50,913 nt of DNA from JANOAR01 sp031411235 (GCA_031411235.1 JANOAR010000216.1:1-50913); one strand, 5' to 3'. Counted from the stretch's first letter, positions 17,319 through 26,931 are shown. Notes: generated by a model from the sequence alone, not told the origin. Translations and numbers: made by a program.

Positions 17319-18346
17319 CTGATCTTGAGGATATACTTGCTTGTCCTGTTGATGGCTCGCCGTTGCTACGTGAAGGCACTTGGTGGGTGAGTGCGGCAGG
17401 GCGGCGCTATCCTAGCGTTCAAGGTATTCCCGTGCTTTTCCGAGTTGATACGACAGATACGATTAATGCGATGGGGCGGTCGAGAGAGGTAGCTCAGGAG
17501 GCGAGCTTGAGCGATGCTGACCCATATTGCATTGGAACGTTGGGCATCACGGACGTGCAAAAGCAGCAGGTCATGGAACAAATCGCTCGCGGCGGCAATG
17601 CCGTTGACCCGGTAGTGGCTCACATTATCGCAGCGACCTGTGGCAATCTTTATCTCGACTTAGTGGGTCATTTACCGCGCTATCCTATTCCAAATTTTCG
17701 CCTCAAGAATGGCGCTGGGCGGTTGTTAGTTGATCTAGGTTGCAACTGGGGGCGCTGGTGCATTGCAGCGGCACGGGAGGGCTTCGTGCCGGTGGGCATT
17801 GACCCGCAGATTGGCGCTGTTTTGGCGGCGCGGCGTGTGGCCGAGCAGTTGGGCATCAAAGCACACTTCATCTGCGCGGACGCCCGCAACCTGCCGCTGC
17901 GCACGGGCGTGGCGGATGTAATCTTCTCCTACAGCGTGATTCAGCACCTTAGTCGTGGCGATGTCGCCCAGGTCATTGCCTCGTCCTCGCGAGTCATGAA
18001 GCCGGGCGGCGAACTGTTGGTGCAGATGCCCAATGTGATGGGCATGCGCTGCGTTTATCAATGGGCCAGACGCGGCTTCGGCGACGGCAGTGATTTTAAC
18101 GTGCGTTATTGGACGCTGAGTCAACTGCGCGAGGCTTTTGGCAAGATTGGCGGGGTGGATTTCGAGATTGACTGTTTCTTCGGCATCGGCCTGCAACCGA
18201 GCGATGCCGACCTGATGCCGCTGAAATGGCGTGCATTGCTGAAGATGTCCGAGTTCTTGCGGAGCTTTGAGGGAGTCATCCCCGGCCTAGCCTGGGTGGC
18301 GGACAGTGTGTATGTGCGTGCTCGAAAGGAACTGCGGGAGGCATGA
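17315..18346 (+). CDS. Class I methyltransferase with Trm112-like N-terminal segment
   Basis: A 343-residue protein. Residues 5-45 (ILACPVDGSPLL, then RRYPSVQGIPVLF) resemble the Trm112/YbaR-type small domain often fused to methyltransferases, but only one Cys of the usual set is present, so zinc binding is doubtful. The catalytic Rossmann part has LVDLGCNWGRWCIAAA, then VGIDPQ, then CADARNLPL, FSYSVIQHLS and KPGGELLVQMP, as in UbiE/Methyltransf_11 enzymes. It is coupled to both neighbours by ATGA overlaps, so it is firmly within the polysaccharide operon. Confidence 0.8.
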   Translation: MTDLEDILACPVDGSPLLREGTWWVSAAGRRYPSVQGIPVLFRVDTTDTINAMGRSREVAQEASLSDADPYCIGTLGITDVQKQQVMEQIARGGNAVDPVVAHIIAATCGNLYLDLVGHLPRYPIPNFRLKNGAGRLLVDLGCNWGRWCIAAAREGFVPVGIDPQIGAVLAARRVAEQLGIKAHFICADARNLPLRTGVADVIFSYSVIQHLSRGDVAQVIASSSRVMKPGGELLVQMPNVMGMRCVYQWARRGFGDGSDFNVRYWTLSQLREAFGKIGGVDFEIDCFFGIGLQPSDADLMPLKWRALLKMSEFLRSFEGVIPGLAWVADSVYVRARKELREA

Positions 18347-19545
18347 ACGGAGTCGTATTGGCCTATGCGGGCGTGCATCAAATCTTCCAGCTTGCGCTGG
18401 CAGCGCATGAGATGGGCGAGTTGGACGGTCTGTTATGCGCCATCGTGGACGGACCAGGCAAGTGGGGGCGCAGGCTCGGCAAACTGGTGCCGTTTGGCAC
18501 GGCGCGGCCATTGGGGGCAGACGGCATCCCCTCGCAACTCATCACCGAGTATCCCTGGCCGATGCTTCTCAACCGGCTGGGCAAGCGGTTCATACCGGGC
18601 CGTCATAGCGACCATCTGCATAGCAGCCGGTGGTTTGACCAACATGCCGCGCGATGGCTGCGTGACCGCGAGGCGCGTGTTTTTGTGGGCGGTGAGACCT
18701 GCGCACTGGAAAGCCTGCGGGCAGCAAAAAGTAGGGGTATGGCCTGTGTGCTGGACTGTCCCGGAGTGCCGGCAGAGATTCTTGATGCCGAGGCGCAACT
18801 CGCCGCTGCCGATTTTGGCGTGAACCTGCCTCTCAAGGCCAATAGTCCGGCCATGGAGGAAAGGAAGCAGTTGGAACTCGCAGCAGCGGATCTCGTGCTG
18901 TGTTGTTCGGAGTTTCAACGCTCCAAGCTGGTGAAACTCAATCCTCAGGTGAAACGAAGTGAGGTACTGCCGCTTTGGTCAGACGTGGATTTCTGGAGTG
19001 CGGCGGTGCAACAACGCCAGCGGCTGCCTGACAAGGAACCGCTGCGGGTTCTGTGTGCTGGTGCGGTAAGTCTCAAAAAAGGCGTGCCGTATTTGCTGCA
19101 AGCCGTGGAGTCGTTGCAGGACGAAGTCACACTCACTTTGGTGGGAGGACTGTCTCCCGAGATGCCGCAGATCATGAAAAACTACCGGCAGCATGCCCAC
19201 CTGCCGTATGTGACGAAGCAGCGGCTGCGTGAGATCATTTGCCAGCATGATGTCCTGGTCATGCCGACGCTGGGTGATTCCTTTGGATTTGTGGTCATCG
19301 AAGCCATGGCCGCTGGCATGCCAGTGATCGTGAGCCAGAACGCGGGTGCCCCGGTGCCGGATGAATCCTGGCGCGTGCCAGTACGGGACGCACAGGCATT
19401 GCGGCAGCGTCTCCTGACCTATGCGCGTGACCGGGAACTGCTCCACGAGCATTCCCGGCTCGCGGCTGAGTTCGCCGCACAATTTCAGCCTGCCCGCTAT
19501 CGGCAGTGCGCGGGCGCTGTTTTTAAGGAACTGCTGGCCGCGTGA
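18343..19545 (+). CDS. Glycosyltransferase family 4 (2)
   Basis: A GT-B glycosyltransferase of 400 residues. The nucleotide-sugar domain begins RVLCAGAVSLKKGVPYLLQA (about 230-250), and the EX7E-like motif is DSFGFVVIEAMAAGMPVI, with Asp in place of the first Glu. The N-terminal part (VVLAYAGVHQIFQLALAAHE) lacks the common GG loop. The start overlaps the methyltransferase stop as ATGA. Donor and acceptor cannot be deduced. Confidence 0.83.
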   Translation: MNGVVLAYAGVHQIFQLALAAHEMGELDGLLCAIVDGPGKWGRRLGKLVPFGTARPLGADGIPSQLITEYPWPMLLNRLGKRFIPGRHSDHLHSSRWFDQHAARWLRDREARVFVGGETCALESLRAAKSRGMACVLDCPGVPAEILDAEAQLAAADFGVNLPLKANSPAMEERKQLELAAADLVLCCSEFQRSKLVKLNPQVKRSEVLPLWSDVDFWSAAVQQRQRLPDKEPLRVLCAGAVSLKKGVPYLLQAVESLQDEVTLTLVGGLSPEMPQIMKNYRQHAHLPYVTKQRLREIICQHDVLVMPTLGDSFGFVVIEAMAAGMPVIVSQNAGAPVPDESWRVPVRDAQALRQRLLTYARDRELLHEHSRLAAEFAAQFQPARYRQCAGAVFKELLAA

Positions 19546-19615
19546 ACGCACATGAAGCGAGCGTGTCTCGGTGTTGGAAATCACATCCGTCCTTTCAATA
19601 ACCGCAAGCAATCTG

Positions 19616-20635
19616 ATGCGCATCCTCCTGCATACCCGCTTTCACCCGAACTTTGGTGGTGTTGAAACCGTCTCCTGGCTGTTGGCCCATGAGTGGCAGC
19701 GGCTCGGTGAAGCCGTCACCGTCGTCTCTGACGTGGCCTGTAGCGAAGTCCAAAAGCGTGAATTTCCCTTCCCCGTGCATCACCGGCCCAGTCCTATGCA
19801 ATGGCTGCGACTCATGCGGGACACGGATGTGTTTGCGCACATGAACATCAGCCTCAAAGCGCTTTGGCCTTTGTTGGTCGTGAGGCGCCCGTTTATCGCA
19901 GTCAACCATGCGTACTACCACAGTGACGATGATGGGAATCAATTTTGGCGTGATCGCTTGAAATTGCGCGTGATGAAACTGGCTCATGCAAATATCTGCG
20001 TGAGCCAAGCTGTGGCTAGACAACTGCCTGGGCAAAACGCGGTCATCGTCAATCCCGTCGATCTGTCTCAATTTTACGTTGATCAGGTTTCTCCACGCTC
20101 TCGTGAGTTGGTATTTCTGGGGCGCTTGGTCTCTCATAAGGGGTGTGACATTCTGCTGCATGCGTTGGGAAAGCTCCAGTACATGGGATTGCGTCCCTCG
20201 CTCACCATTATAGGCAAAGGTCCGGAGCGCGAGATTCTGGAGCCATTAGTGGTATCACTTGGTTTGAGCGACCAGGTTACGTTCGCGGGGTCACCTTCGT
20301 CGGATAACGTGGCCAGCCTTTTGAATCAACACAAGATCATGGTGGTGCCATCCACTTGGGAGGAGTCCTTTGGTGTCGTTGCCTTGGAAGGTCAGGCATG
20401 TGGTTGCGTGGTAGTGGCGTCTCACGCAGGTGGGCTGCCGGAGGCGGTTGGCCCATCAGGGCTTACCTTCAAACGGGGGGATGTGGATGAACTCGCCGCG
20501 AAGTTGCAGTGGCTTTTGGAAGACCAAGAGCGGCTGAAACCCTTTTTGGCCGCCGCTCCAGCTCATTTGGCACTGCACAGTCCTGCTGTGGTAGCCGCCC
20601 GATACCTTGAGGTTTTTCGCAGCGTTGTTCCATGA
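19616..20635 (+). CDS. Glycosyltransferase family 4 (3)
   Basis: A compact GT4 enzyme of 339 residues. It begins MRILLHTRFHPNFGGVETV, a classic GT4 N-terminus with the Gly-Gly loop. The C-terminal domain has LVFLGRLVSHKGCDILL and the complete EX7E motif EESFGVVALEGQACG. The ATG at 19616 is preferred to an upstream GTG-initiated frame by homology. It ends in an ATGA overlap with the next gene. Confidence 0.88.
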   Translation: MRILLHTRFHPNFGGVETVSWLLAHEWQRLGEAVTVVSDVACSEVQKREFPFPVHHRPSPMQWLRLMRDTDVFAHMNISLKALWPLLVVRRPFIAVNHAYYHSDDDGNQFWRDRLKLRVMKLAHANICVSQAVARQLPGQNAVIVNPVDLSQFYVDQVSPRSRELVFLGRLVSHKGCDILLHALGKLQYMGLRPSLTIIGKGPEREILEPLVVSLGLSDQVTFAGSPSSDNVASLLNQHKIMVVPSTWEESFGVVALEGQACGCVVVASHAGGLPEAVGPSGLTFKRGDVDELAAKLQWLLEDQERLKPFLAAAPAHLALHSPAVVAARYLEVFRSVVP

Positions 20636-21690
20636 AGCAATTGATTCAAATCGTGCCGAATTTACCGCCACAAGTTAGTGGCGTCGGCGATTACGCTTTG
20701 CAGCTTGCTAGTGAACTGAGGAGTTGCCACGGGATTGAAACATCCTTTCTCGTCGGCAATCCGAGTTGGAGCGGGCCGGACGAGGTGCAGGGATTCAAGG
20801 TCGCCTTATTGGATCGCATCCATTGTAAAGTGGGATTGGCAGACAAAGACCATGCTGGCGTGCTGCTGCATTACGTCGGCTACGGTTACTCCAAGCGCGG
20901 TGCTCCACTTTGGCTACTGGGGTGGCTACGCACGCTGCTGCGGGCATCTCCGAGGCCAAAGTTAGTTACTTTTTTCCATGAACTCTATGCCTTTGGCCCG
21001 CCATGGAGGAGTAGTTTTTGGCTAGCACCACTGCAACGCTTCGTATGCCGCGAGCTTGCACGGTTGTCGGACACGCGTTTGACCAATCGTGCGGATTCTG
21101 CGAAAATCCTGCGCCAGATGGCGAAGGCGGAAGCGTTTTCGCTCCCCATATTTTCGAGCTTAGGAGAACCGCAAGAGATGCCGAAACTCGCACAGCGGCA
21201 GCCGCAAATGGTGGTGTATGGCGGCCTGAGTCGTCTGCCGCACGATGCCGAGTTTGCCAGAACTCAACTAAGCGAACTGTGCGTGAATCTGGGCATAAAG
21301 CGTGTGGTTTCTTTCGGCAAAGCTTCGATCGCTCCATTCGCTGTTGATTTGCCTATCGAAAACAGGGGCGTGTTGTCAGTGGAGGAGATAGGTGCCCTGC
21401 TTCTCCAATCACGGGCAGGCTATATCGACTACCCGATGTTCTGTTTGGCAAAATCAAGCATCTTTGCAGCCTACTGCGCACACGGAGTCCTGCCAGTACT
21501 GCTACGCTCCGGCTGTGCGGAGGCGGAAGGTTTGCGGGAGGGGGAACATTTGCTCACTGCCGAAAACTCCGCCTGTGCCACAGATGCACATTTGAGACAA
21601 CAAATTGCCTCAGCCTGCCGAATCTGGTATCAAACTCATTGTGTCGCCGAGATAGCCCAGTTCATTGTCCGCCGTCTGACAACGCCTTAA
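20632..21690 (+). CDS. Divergent GT-B-like glycosyltransferase
   Basis: A 352-residue protein whose N-terminus (IQIVPNLPPQVSGVGDYALQ) follows the GT4 pattern of a glycine loop and an acceptor-domain helix. A central FFHELYAFGPPWRSSFW fits a GT-B acceptor site. The C-terminal half has VVSFGKASIAPF and a late stretch rich in Ala, Cys and Ser, but no recognisable EX7E motif. It is therefore either a diverged GT4/GT1-like enzyme or an accessory subunit. Translational coupling to the previous GT gene (ATGA) supports a joint role. Confidence 0.6.
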   Translation: MKQLIQIVPNLPPQVSGVGDYALQLASELRSCHGIETSFLVGNPSWSGPDEVQGFKVALLDRIHCKVGLADKDHAGVLLHYVGYGYSKRGAPLWLLGWLRTLLRASPRPKLVTFFHELYAFGPPWRSSFWLAPLQRFVCRELARLSDTRLTNRADSAKILRQMAKAEAFSLPIFSSLGEPQEMPKLAQRQPQMVVYGGLSRLPHDAEFARTQLSELCVNLGIKRVVSFGKASIAPFAVDLPIENRGVLSVEEIGALLLQSRAGYIDYPMFCLAKSSIFAAYCAHGVLPVLLRSGCAEAEGLREGEHLLTAENSACATDAHLRQQIASACRIWYQTHCVAEIAQFIVRRLTTP

Positions 21691-21692
21691 CC

Positions 21693-22574
21693 ATGCAACT
21701 CCATTCTAATCCCCTCACTCGCTTAGTGCGTGCGGCTCTACCTCGTGCGGTTCGCAATGCCATCCGCAAGCCTAGCACCTCGTTAGCGCGAATGATGTCG
21801 AAATGGAGGCGTTGGTGTGGCGAAGTGGTGGAGGTTGAGGTGCAGCCTGACTGGACAGTGAAATGTCACCCGATGTGCGCAGGCGAGTTCAGCGTATTCC
21901 AAACGGATCCAGAGCAAGAGCCGGAGATGAGGGGTTTTATTCGGCTAGCAACACCTGGTATGCAATTCATTGATGTGGGAACGCATTGGGGAATCTTCAC
22001 ATTAGCAGCACTGAATTATGGTGGGCCGGAAGCACGCGTTTTGGGTATCGAGGCATCAGATCAGGCGGCGAAGGTTTTGCGCGATAATTTGGCTATCAAT
22101 CATTCGACAGATCGCGTCATTGTAATCAATGCGGCTTGTGGCGATCGTGTGGGAGAGTTGAAAATGCTTACCACTGGTGCTGGCGGCGCGGACTACTTCG
22201 TGGTGCCTGCCGAAGAACGTCCAGACACGGTTGCAGTGCCGTTGGTAAGTGTGGATCATCTTGTCGTGAGCCATTCATTTGTGCCTACGCATTTGAAAGT
22301 AGATGTAGAGGGGTTTGAGGAAGAGGTTCTCGTCGGCGCACGCGAAACGCTCTCCAAACACCGCCCGTTGCTCTTTCTTGAGTTGCATACCAACTTGATC
22401 CGCCAACGTGGACGCCAACCAGAAACAGTGCTGAAGGAACTCATCAGCCTAGGGTACACCTCTTGGCAAAAACTTGATGGCAGTCCCATCAGTGCAGAGG
22501 CACTGGCCGCCGCTGCCGAATCACAAGCCGCCGCAGGACATAACTTGCGTTTCGTCGCACAACATCACTCCTGA
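21693..22574 (+). CDS. FkbM family methyltransferase (3)
   Basis: A 293-residue methyltransferase. Motif I is FIDVGTHWGIFTLAAL (about 91-106), then VLGIEASDQAA. The FkbM signature is HLKVDVEGFEEEVLVGA, followed by LLFLELHTNLI. A basic N-terminal segment of about 50 residues precedes the core. The ATG at 21693 comes two bases after the preceding stop, and an earlier in-frame start would overlap that gene by over 50 bases. Confidence 0.84.
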   Translation: MQLHSNPLTRLVRAALPRAVRNAIRKPSTSLARMMSKWRRWCGEVVEVEVQPDWTVKCHPMCAGEFSVFQTDPEQEPEMRGFIRLATPGMQFIDVGTHWGIFTLAALNYGGPEARVLGIEASDQAAKVLRDNLAINHSTDRVIVINAACGDRVGELKMLTTGAGGADYFVVPAEERPDTVAVPLVSVDHLVVSHSFVPTHLKVDVEGFEEEVLVGARETLSKHRPLLFLELHTNLIRQRGRQPETVLKELISLGYTSWQKLDGSPISAEALAAAAESQAAAGHNLRFVAQHHS

Positions 22575-22591
22575 GATTGGAAACCGCCGCT

Positions 22592-24106
22592 ATGATTCAA
22601 ACTCTACCCATTGCTAGTTTTTTGCCGCCGATCTTGGGGGCAAAAATGTCCACGGATACGCTAATCATGGCGGGGGCAATGCTGACGATGGTGGTGACAA
22701 TGATCACTTTCACCAACTGGAAGCTGGGCGTGAAAACGGCTTTTGTGATGGTGCTGTTTGAGGGAGCCATCCGCAAGTGGGTTGTTCCTGGTGCGCAAGA
22801 GTTAGCCTACTTCATCAAGGACATTGTGATTATTGGTGCCTATTTGCGATTTTTCTTTTTCCCTGATCCTTCGCTAAAAGAATGGAGGCTGCGAATGCCG
22901 GTTGGTATGATCGCTATGCTGTGTGCAATGGTCTCTCTGAGTAGCTTAAATCCAAACATTGGATCATCCATTTTAGCGGTTTATGGTCTAAAAATATACA
23001 TGTTTTATCTTCCCCTGGCTTTCATTTTACCTTTTCTCTTTAAGGATAAAGATGATTTGTTACAAAATGTGTTTTGGTACGCGATGTTGGCTACGCCCAT
23101 TTGTTTATTGGGGGTCGCCCAGTACGCCATGCCGGGGGATAATTTTCTCAACGTGATGGCCCAAGGCGGAGAGGGCACAGGTATGGGGTGGTCAGGATCA
23201 AAAATCCGAGTGACCGGCACTTTTTCCTATATTTCCGGGCACGCGACGTTTTTGACGGTATTTTTTGCGATTCATCTGGCCTTGCTAATGAACGAGCTGA
23301 AAAAATGGCAATGGGTATGTCTTATCTGTAACTTACCGCTATTGGCGGGCAATGCGCTGATGAATGGCTCCCGAACATCGGTCGTGTTGATTGCTTTTAT
23401 CGGTGCAGGTTTTGGACTTATGTCCATGGTTTACCGCATCGGAACAAAAGGCAATGCAATAGTGAAGATCGGTGTGGTAGGCGCAGTGATGGCGATGGGG
23501 GTGTCGTATTACTTTGGTGAAGCCAAAGAGCAATTCAAGACCCGTGTTGATAACGCTGGTGACTCTATCTACTCCCGAACTGTGGGGATGCCTCTCGAAT
23601 CGATTCACCTGGGGCTGGACGCAGGTGGCGTCTTTGGCTATGGAATCGGGATGACTCATCCGGCGCTGGAGCGCTTGCGCAGTGTGCTCGGGATCCCTGT
23701 TCCAAAAGCCAAACCCCCTGTGTTTGATACTGAGATTGGCCAAGTGATGGCGGAGTTAGGCCTTATAGGTTGGGTTTGTTGGTACGCCTTGCGCACAATA
23801 TTCTTTTTCCTCACGATTGGTGCCTTACGTTTGGCGGAGCCAGGGCCGTTACGAGCGCTTATCGTGGCATCTATTATGATTCAATTACCCCATTTATTGA
23901 TGGGCATTGTGCTGAATCATACCGCTAACTTTTTGGTATTTGGGTTTGTTGGAGTATCCATGATTCCCTATTTGCAATATGCAACCCAAACGAAGATAGG
24001 TCATAGATTGAGCCTTCCTCGTGTGTGGGGCGGGGATGAGAAACCAGACGTGCCTGCTCCGGGTTACTCAGGGGTGCGAGGGTCGCGAGTTCCTAGGACG
24101 AGGTAG
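22592..24106 (+). CDS. O-antigen polymerase/ligase-like membrane protein (Wzy type)
   Basis: A 504-residue polytopic membrane protein with about ten to twelve helices and a large periplasmic loop. The loop-adjacent motifs of the O-antigen ligase superfamily are present: GNALMNGSRTSVVLIAF, and later FGYGIGMTHPALE with TEIGQVMAELGLIGW. It probably polymerises or ligates lipid-linked repeat units in the periplasm. An ATG at 22592 is preferred over a TTG at 22577. The coding strand from here on becomes conspicuously G- and T-rich compared with the left part of the window. Confidence 0.78.
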   Translation: MIQTLPIASFLPPILGAKMSTDTLIMAGAMLTMVVTMITFTNWKLGVKTAFVMVLFEGAIRKWVVPGAQELAYFIKDIVIIGAYLRFFFFPDPSLKEWRLRMPVGMIAMLCAMVSLSSLNPNIGSSILAVYGLKIYMFYLPLAFILPFLFKDKDDLLQNVFWYAMLATPICLLGVAQYAMPGDNFLNVMAQGGEGTGMGWSGSKIRVTGTFSYISGHATFLTVFFAIHLALLMNELKKWQWVCLICNLPLLAGNALMNGSRTSVVLIAFIGAGFGLMSMVYRIGTKGNAIVKIGVVGAVMAMGVSYYFGEAKEQFKTRVDNAGDSIYSRTVGMPLESIHLGLDAGGVFGYGIGMTHPALERLRSVLGIPVPKAKPPVFDTEIGQVMAELGLIGWVCWYALRTIFFFLTIGALRLAEPGPLRALIVASIMIQLPHLLMGIVLNHTANFLVFGFVGVSMIPYLQYATQTKIGHRLSLPRVWGGDEKPDVPAPGYSGVRGSRVPRTR

Positions 24107-24109
24107 TTT

Positions 24110-24976
24110 ATGATGCTTTGCCCTGTCACTGCAGTACTGCCAACGCACCAAAGAATAGCATCGACATTGAAGACGCTGAGGGTGTTGCATGAGTGCGAAC
24201 CACGGCCGGCAGAGGTCATTGTGCATGTAGATGGCGGGGCACCTGGACTGGTGCAGGCGATCAAGGATGCCTTTCCGAATGTGCGGTTGCTGACGAGTGA
24301 TCGGATTCTTGGGCCGGGCGGTGGACGAAATCGCCTGATTGCATCGGCGTCGCATGAGTTGGTGGCAAACTTTGATGATGATTCGTTTCCTGAGTTCCCG
24401 GACTATTTCGCGCGTGTGATGGTTCTGGCGGGCCGATTCCCAGAGGTTGCGATTTTTAGCGCGGCTAGTATGGCGAGTGAGCGGGTGATCGAGGGCTGCC
24501 ATTTGCTAGCGGTGGCCTCGGGTTGCGGGTGTGTGTTTCGCAAGAGTTGGTTTGAGCGCACTTTGGGATTTGTGCCCTTGAAGGTGGGCTATGGCATGGA
24601 GGAGGTGGATGTGTCGCTGCAGTTGTATGCGCTGGGGGGACTGGTGGTGCATGATCCGATGCTTCGGGTTCTTCACGAGCATGAGTTCACGGAGTCGGTG
24701 AGTCCTGATGAAGACGCGGCGGTGACTATGAACACGGCATTGTTGCCTTTTCTTCGTTACCCGGTTTGGCTTTGGCCACTGGGTGTCATGCATGTGTTAA
24801 AGCGTCTTGTCTTGATGCTGGGCTTGGGAAAGCTGCGGGGTGGTGTGCTGCGGGGGCTGTGGAAGATGCCAAGCTACCTTTGGACTTATGGTAAGTATCG
24901 TAAAGCGGTGCCTGGGTTGGTGGTTTTGCGCTGGCTGAGATTGAAGCGTGAGGTGGTGTGTCTGGGGAAAGTATGA
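24110..24976 (+). CDS. Glycosyltransferase family 2 (1)
   Basis: A GT-A glycosyltransferase of 288 residues. The nucleotide-binding start is PVTAVLPTHQRIASTLKTL, and the metal/diphosphate DXD-type motif is NFDDDSF (DDD at 89-91). A later GYGMEEVDVSLQLYALG resembles the catalytic ED region of rhamnosyl- or galactosyl-transferase-like GT2 enzymes. The C-terminal 70 residues are hydrophobic and basic, possibly membrane-associated. Either ATG of the tandem pair at 24110 or 24113 could be used. Confidence 0.84.
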   Translation: MMLCPVTAVLPTHQRIASTLKTLRVLHECEPRPAEVIVHVDGGAPGLVQAIKDAFPNVRLLTSDRILGPGGGRNRLIASASHELVANFDDDSFPEFPDYFARVMVLAGRFPEVAIFSAASMASERVIEGCHLLAVASGCGCVFRKSWFERTLGFVPLKVGYGMEEVDVSLQLYALGGLVVHDPMLRVLHEHEFTESVSPDEDAAVTMNTALLPFLRYPVWLWPLGVMHVLKRLVLMLGLGKLRGGVLRGLWKMPSYLWTYGKYRKAVPGLVVLRWLRLKREVVCLGKV

Positions 24977-25034
24977 AGGGTGAAAATAGTTGGGTTAAGA
25001 ACAGGTGTAACACCATGAGTGCGGTGACTTGGGT

Positions 25035-25802
25035 ATGTGGACAAGGTTGATACGGTTTTTATTCCCCTATGGGGCGGTGCGTCGGGTGCTGCGGGGGCCG
25101 TTGCGGGGTATGTTGTTTACCGTTATGCCGGGGATGGGGGCGACGTTTGCGCTGGGGGTTGATGCTTTTAATTGGAGGAAGATTGCAGGGCGGTTGAGGC
25201 CGGGGATGCGGGTATGGGATGTGGGGGGGAATTGCGGGCAGATGGCGCTTTTTTTTAGCCGAGCGGTTGGGGCTTCGGGGCGAGTAGTTTCGTTTGAGCC
25301 TGCTCCGAGGAATGCCGATGTGTTGCGCGAGAATGTGCGGCGCAATAGACTGCAAAATGTGGAGGTGTTGGAGGTGGCACTTGCGGAGGTAGGTGGGGAG
25401 CGGGCATTTGTATTTGATGCGCTGGAGCACCAGAAGGGGGGCTTGGCGGGGCTAGCGATGAAGCTGCCGGGGTGCGCGGCGTCATTGAGTGTGCGGTGTG
25501 CGTCGATTGATGAGCTAGTGGCAGGGGGGAGGCTGCCGCCTGAGGTGCTAAAAATTGATGTGGAAGGAGGCGGGGCGGAGGTGATCGCTGGGGCGGTTCG
25601 GACGCTGGCGGACTATCGGCCTGCGATCTATTTTGAGCTTCATGCGGATGTAGAGGCCGGGCCGGAGTTGCTGGCGCTGGAGAGGCTGAGGCATGAGTGG
25701 GGCTATGAAGTGGAGGTGTTGGCGGGGGATTTGGCGGGAGTGAAGGATGTTTTTTGGGGGGCGACGGTGTGGTGTTCGCCGCCGAGATTGCTCATTGGAT
25801 AA
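25035..25802 (+). CDS. FkbM family methyltransferase (4)
   Basis: A 255-residue methyltransferase. Motif I is RVWDVGGNCGQMALFFS, then VVSFEPAPRN; the FkbM element is VLKIDVEGGGAEVIAGA, then AIYFELHADV. The gene is extremely G-rich on the coding strand (many GGG and GCG codons), far more so than the other three FkbM genes, which suggests a different origin or mutational history. The ATG at 25035 is preferred over a TTG two codons upstream. It ends the first uninterrupted gene run; a 101-base gap follows. Confidence 0.84.
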   Translation: MWTRLIRFLFPYGAVRRVLRGPLRGMLFTVMPGMGATFALGVDAFNWRKIAGRLRPGMRVWDVGGNCGQMALFFSRAVGASGRVVSFEPAPRNADVLRENVRRNRLQNVEVLEVALAEVGGERAFVFDALEHQKGGLAGLAMKLPGCAASLSVRCASIDELVAGGRLPPEVLKIDVEGGGAEVIAGAVRTLADYRPAIYFELHADVEAGPELLALERLRHEWGYEVEVLAGDLAGVKDVFWGATVWCSPPRLLIG

Positions 25803-25903
25803 GCCAATTGCGACCGTCAGATTTAATCCTGTTCTTCAAGTGATCCTGTCAAATACGAGGATCGAATCGCTCGTGAATGACGTCTAATCTATTATTATAA
25901 CTT
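25803..25903 (+). other. AT-richer gap before gmd
   Basis: A 101-base spacer that is less G-rich than its neighbours and ends in the run TATTATTATAA a few bases before the gmd ATG. It may hold an internal promoter, but the -10-like run is too near the start codon to be a normal one unless the mRNA is nearly leaderless. No Shine-Dalgarno is seen. Confidence 0.3.
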
Positions 25904-26878
25904 ATGAAACGCGCACTTATCACGGGGATCACGGGGCAGGATGGATCTTACCTGACGGAGCTTTTGCTGGGTAAGGGCTATGAGGTGCATGGGCTGATGC
26001 GGCAGACTGGGCTGGAGCAGATCAAGGGGACGCAACAGTTTGGGGCGGAGCCGGGGCTGTATGAGCGGTGTAAATTGCACCCGATTAGTTTGGATAACTT
26101 TCCCGGGCTTTACAGGCTGGTGTCGCAGACGCCGTTTGATGAGTGCTATCATTTGGCTGCGTCGTCGTTTGTGGGGGAGTCGTTGGCGGATGGTTACCAG
26201 ACGATTCAAACGAATATCGCGGGTACGCATTATTTGCTGGCGGCACTGGCAGCATTTCAGCCGGGTTGTCGTTTTTATTACGCGGGGACAAGTGAGATGT
26301 TTGGGCGTCCGCAGGCGGCTCCGCAGAGGGAGGATATGCCGTTTATGCCTCGGAGTGCATACGGGATTAGCAAGCTGGCGGCGTATCATTTGGTGCGGAA
26401 TTACCGGGAATCTCAGGGGATGTTTTGCTGTACGGGGTTTCTATATAACCACGAGAGTCCACGACGCAGGCCGGAGTTTGTGACGCGGAAGATTACTCTG
26501 GCAGTGGCGCGGATTGCGGCGGGTAAGCAGGAGGTGCTGGAGCTAGGAAGTATGGAGGCGCGGCGGGATTGGGGTTATGCGCCGGATTATGTGCGGGCGA
26601 TGCATGCGATGCTGATCCAGGAAAAGGCGGATGACTTTGTGGTGGCGACGGGGGTGTTGCATTCCGTGGGGGAGCTTTGCGAGGTGGCGTTTGGCCGGGC
26701 GGGGTTGGATTGGAAAAAATATGTGGTTAGCAATCCGATGTTTGTGCGGGCGGATGAGGGGGTGCCGTTGGTGGGAGATCCAGCAAAAATTAATGAGGTG
26801 GTGGGTTGGCGGGCGGAGAAGTCGTTCGAGGCTATGATCCAGGAGATGGTGGATGCTGATATGAAGCGGCTGGCTTAA
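25904..26878 (+). CDS. gmd: GDP-mannose 4,6-dehydratase
   Basis: Converts GDP-D-mannose to GDP-4-keto-6-deoxy-D-mannose, the precursor of GDP-fucose, GDP-rhamnose, GDP-perosamine and related sugars. The short-chain dehydrogenase features are complete: NADP-binding ITGITGQDGSYL (6-17), the GTSEMFG active-site loop (128-134), catalytic YGISK (Tyr153, Lys157) and the Gmd-typical YNHESPRR (181-188) and RRDWGYAPDYV. At 324 residues it is near the usual length. No GDP-fucose synthase, GDP-rhamnose reductase or perosamine aminotransferase is found in this window, so the end sugar is open. A 101-base gap follows. Confidence 0.93.
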   Translation: MKRALITGITGQDGSYLTELLLGKGYEVHGLMRQTGLEQIKGTQQFGAEPGLYERCKLHPISLDNFPGLYRLVSQTPFDECYHLAASSFVGESLADGYQTIQTNIAGTHYLLAALAAFQPGCRFYYAGTSEMFGRPQAAPQREDMPFMPRSAYGISKLAAYHLVRNYRESQGMFCCTGFLYNHESPRRRPEFVTRKITLAVARIAAGKQEVLELGSMEARRDWGYAPDYVRAMHAMLIQEKADDFVVATGVLHSVGELCEVAFGRAGLDWKKYVVSNPMFVRADEGVPLVGDPAKINEVVGWRAEKSFEAMIQEMVDADMKRLA

Positions 26879-26922
26879 TGGATGAATAATTGTACTCATC
26901 TTTCTATAAAATGGCTTGTTTT

Positions 26923-26931
26923 TGCTATGAT
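26923..26931 (+). promoter_or_regulatory. Candidate extended -10 promoter before the fused GT gene
   Basis: TGC followed by TATGAT (26926-26931) forms an extended -10 element in the AT-rich gap between gmd and the two-domain glycosyltransferase. No good -35 is seen 17 bases upstream, which extended -10 promoters tolerate. The call is weak. Confidence 0.25.
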
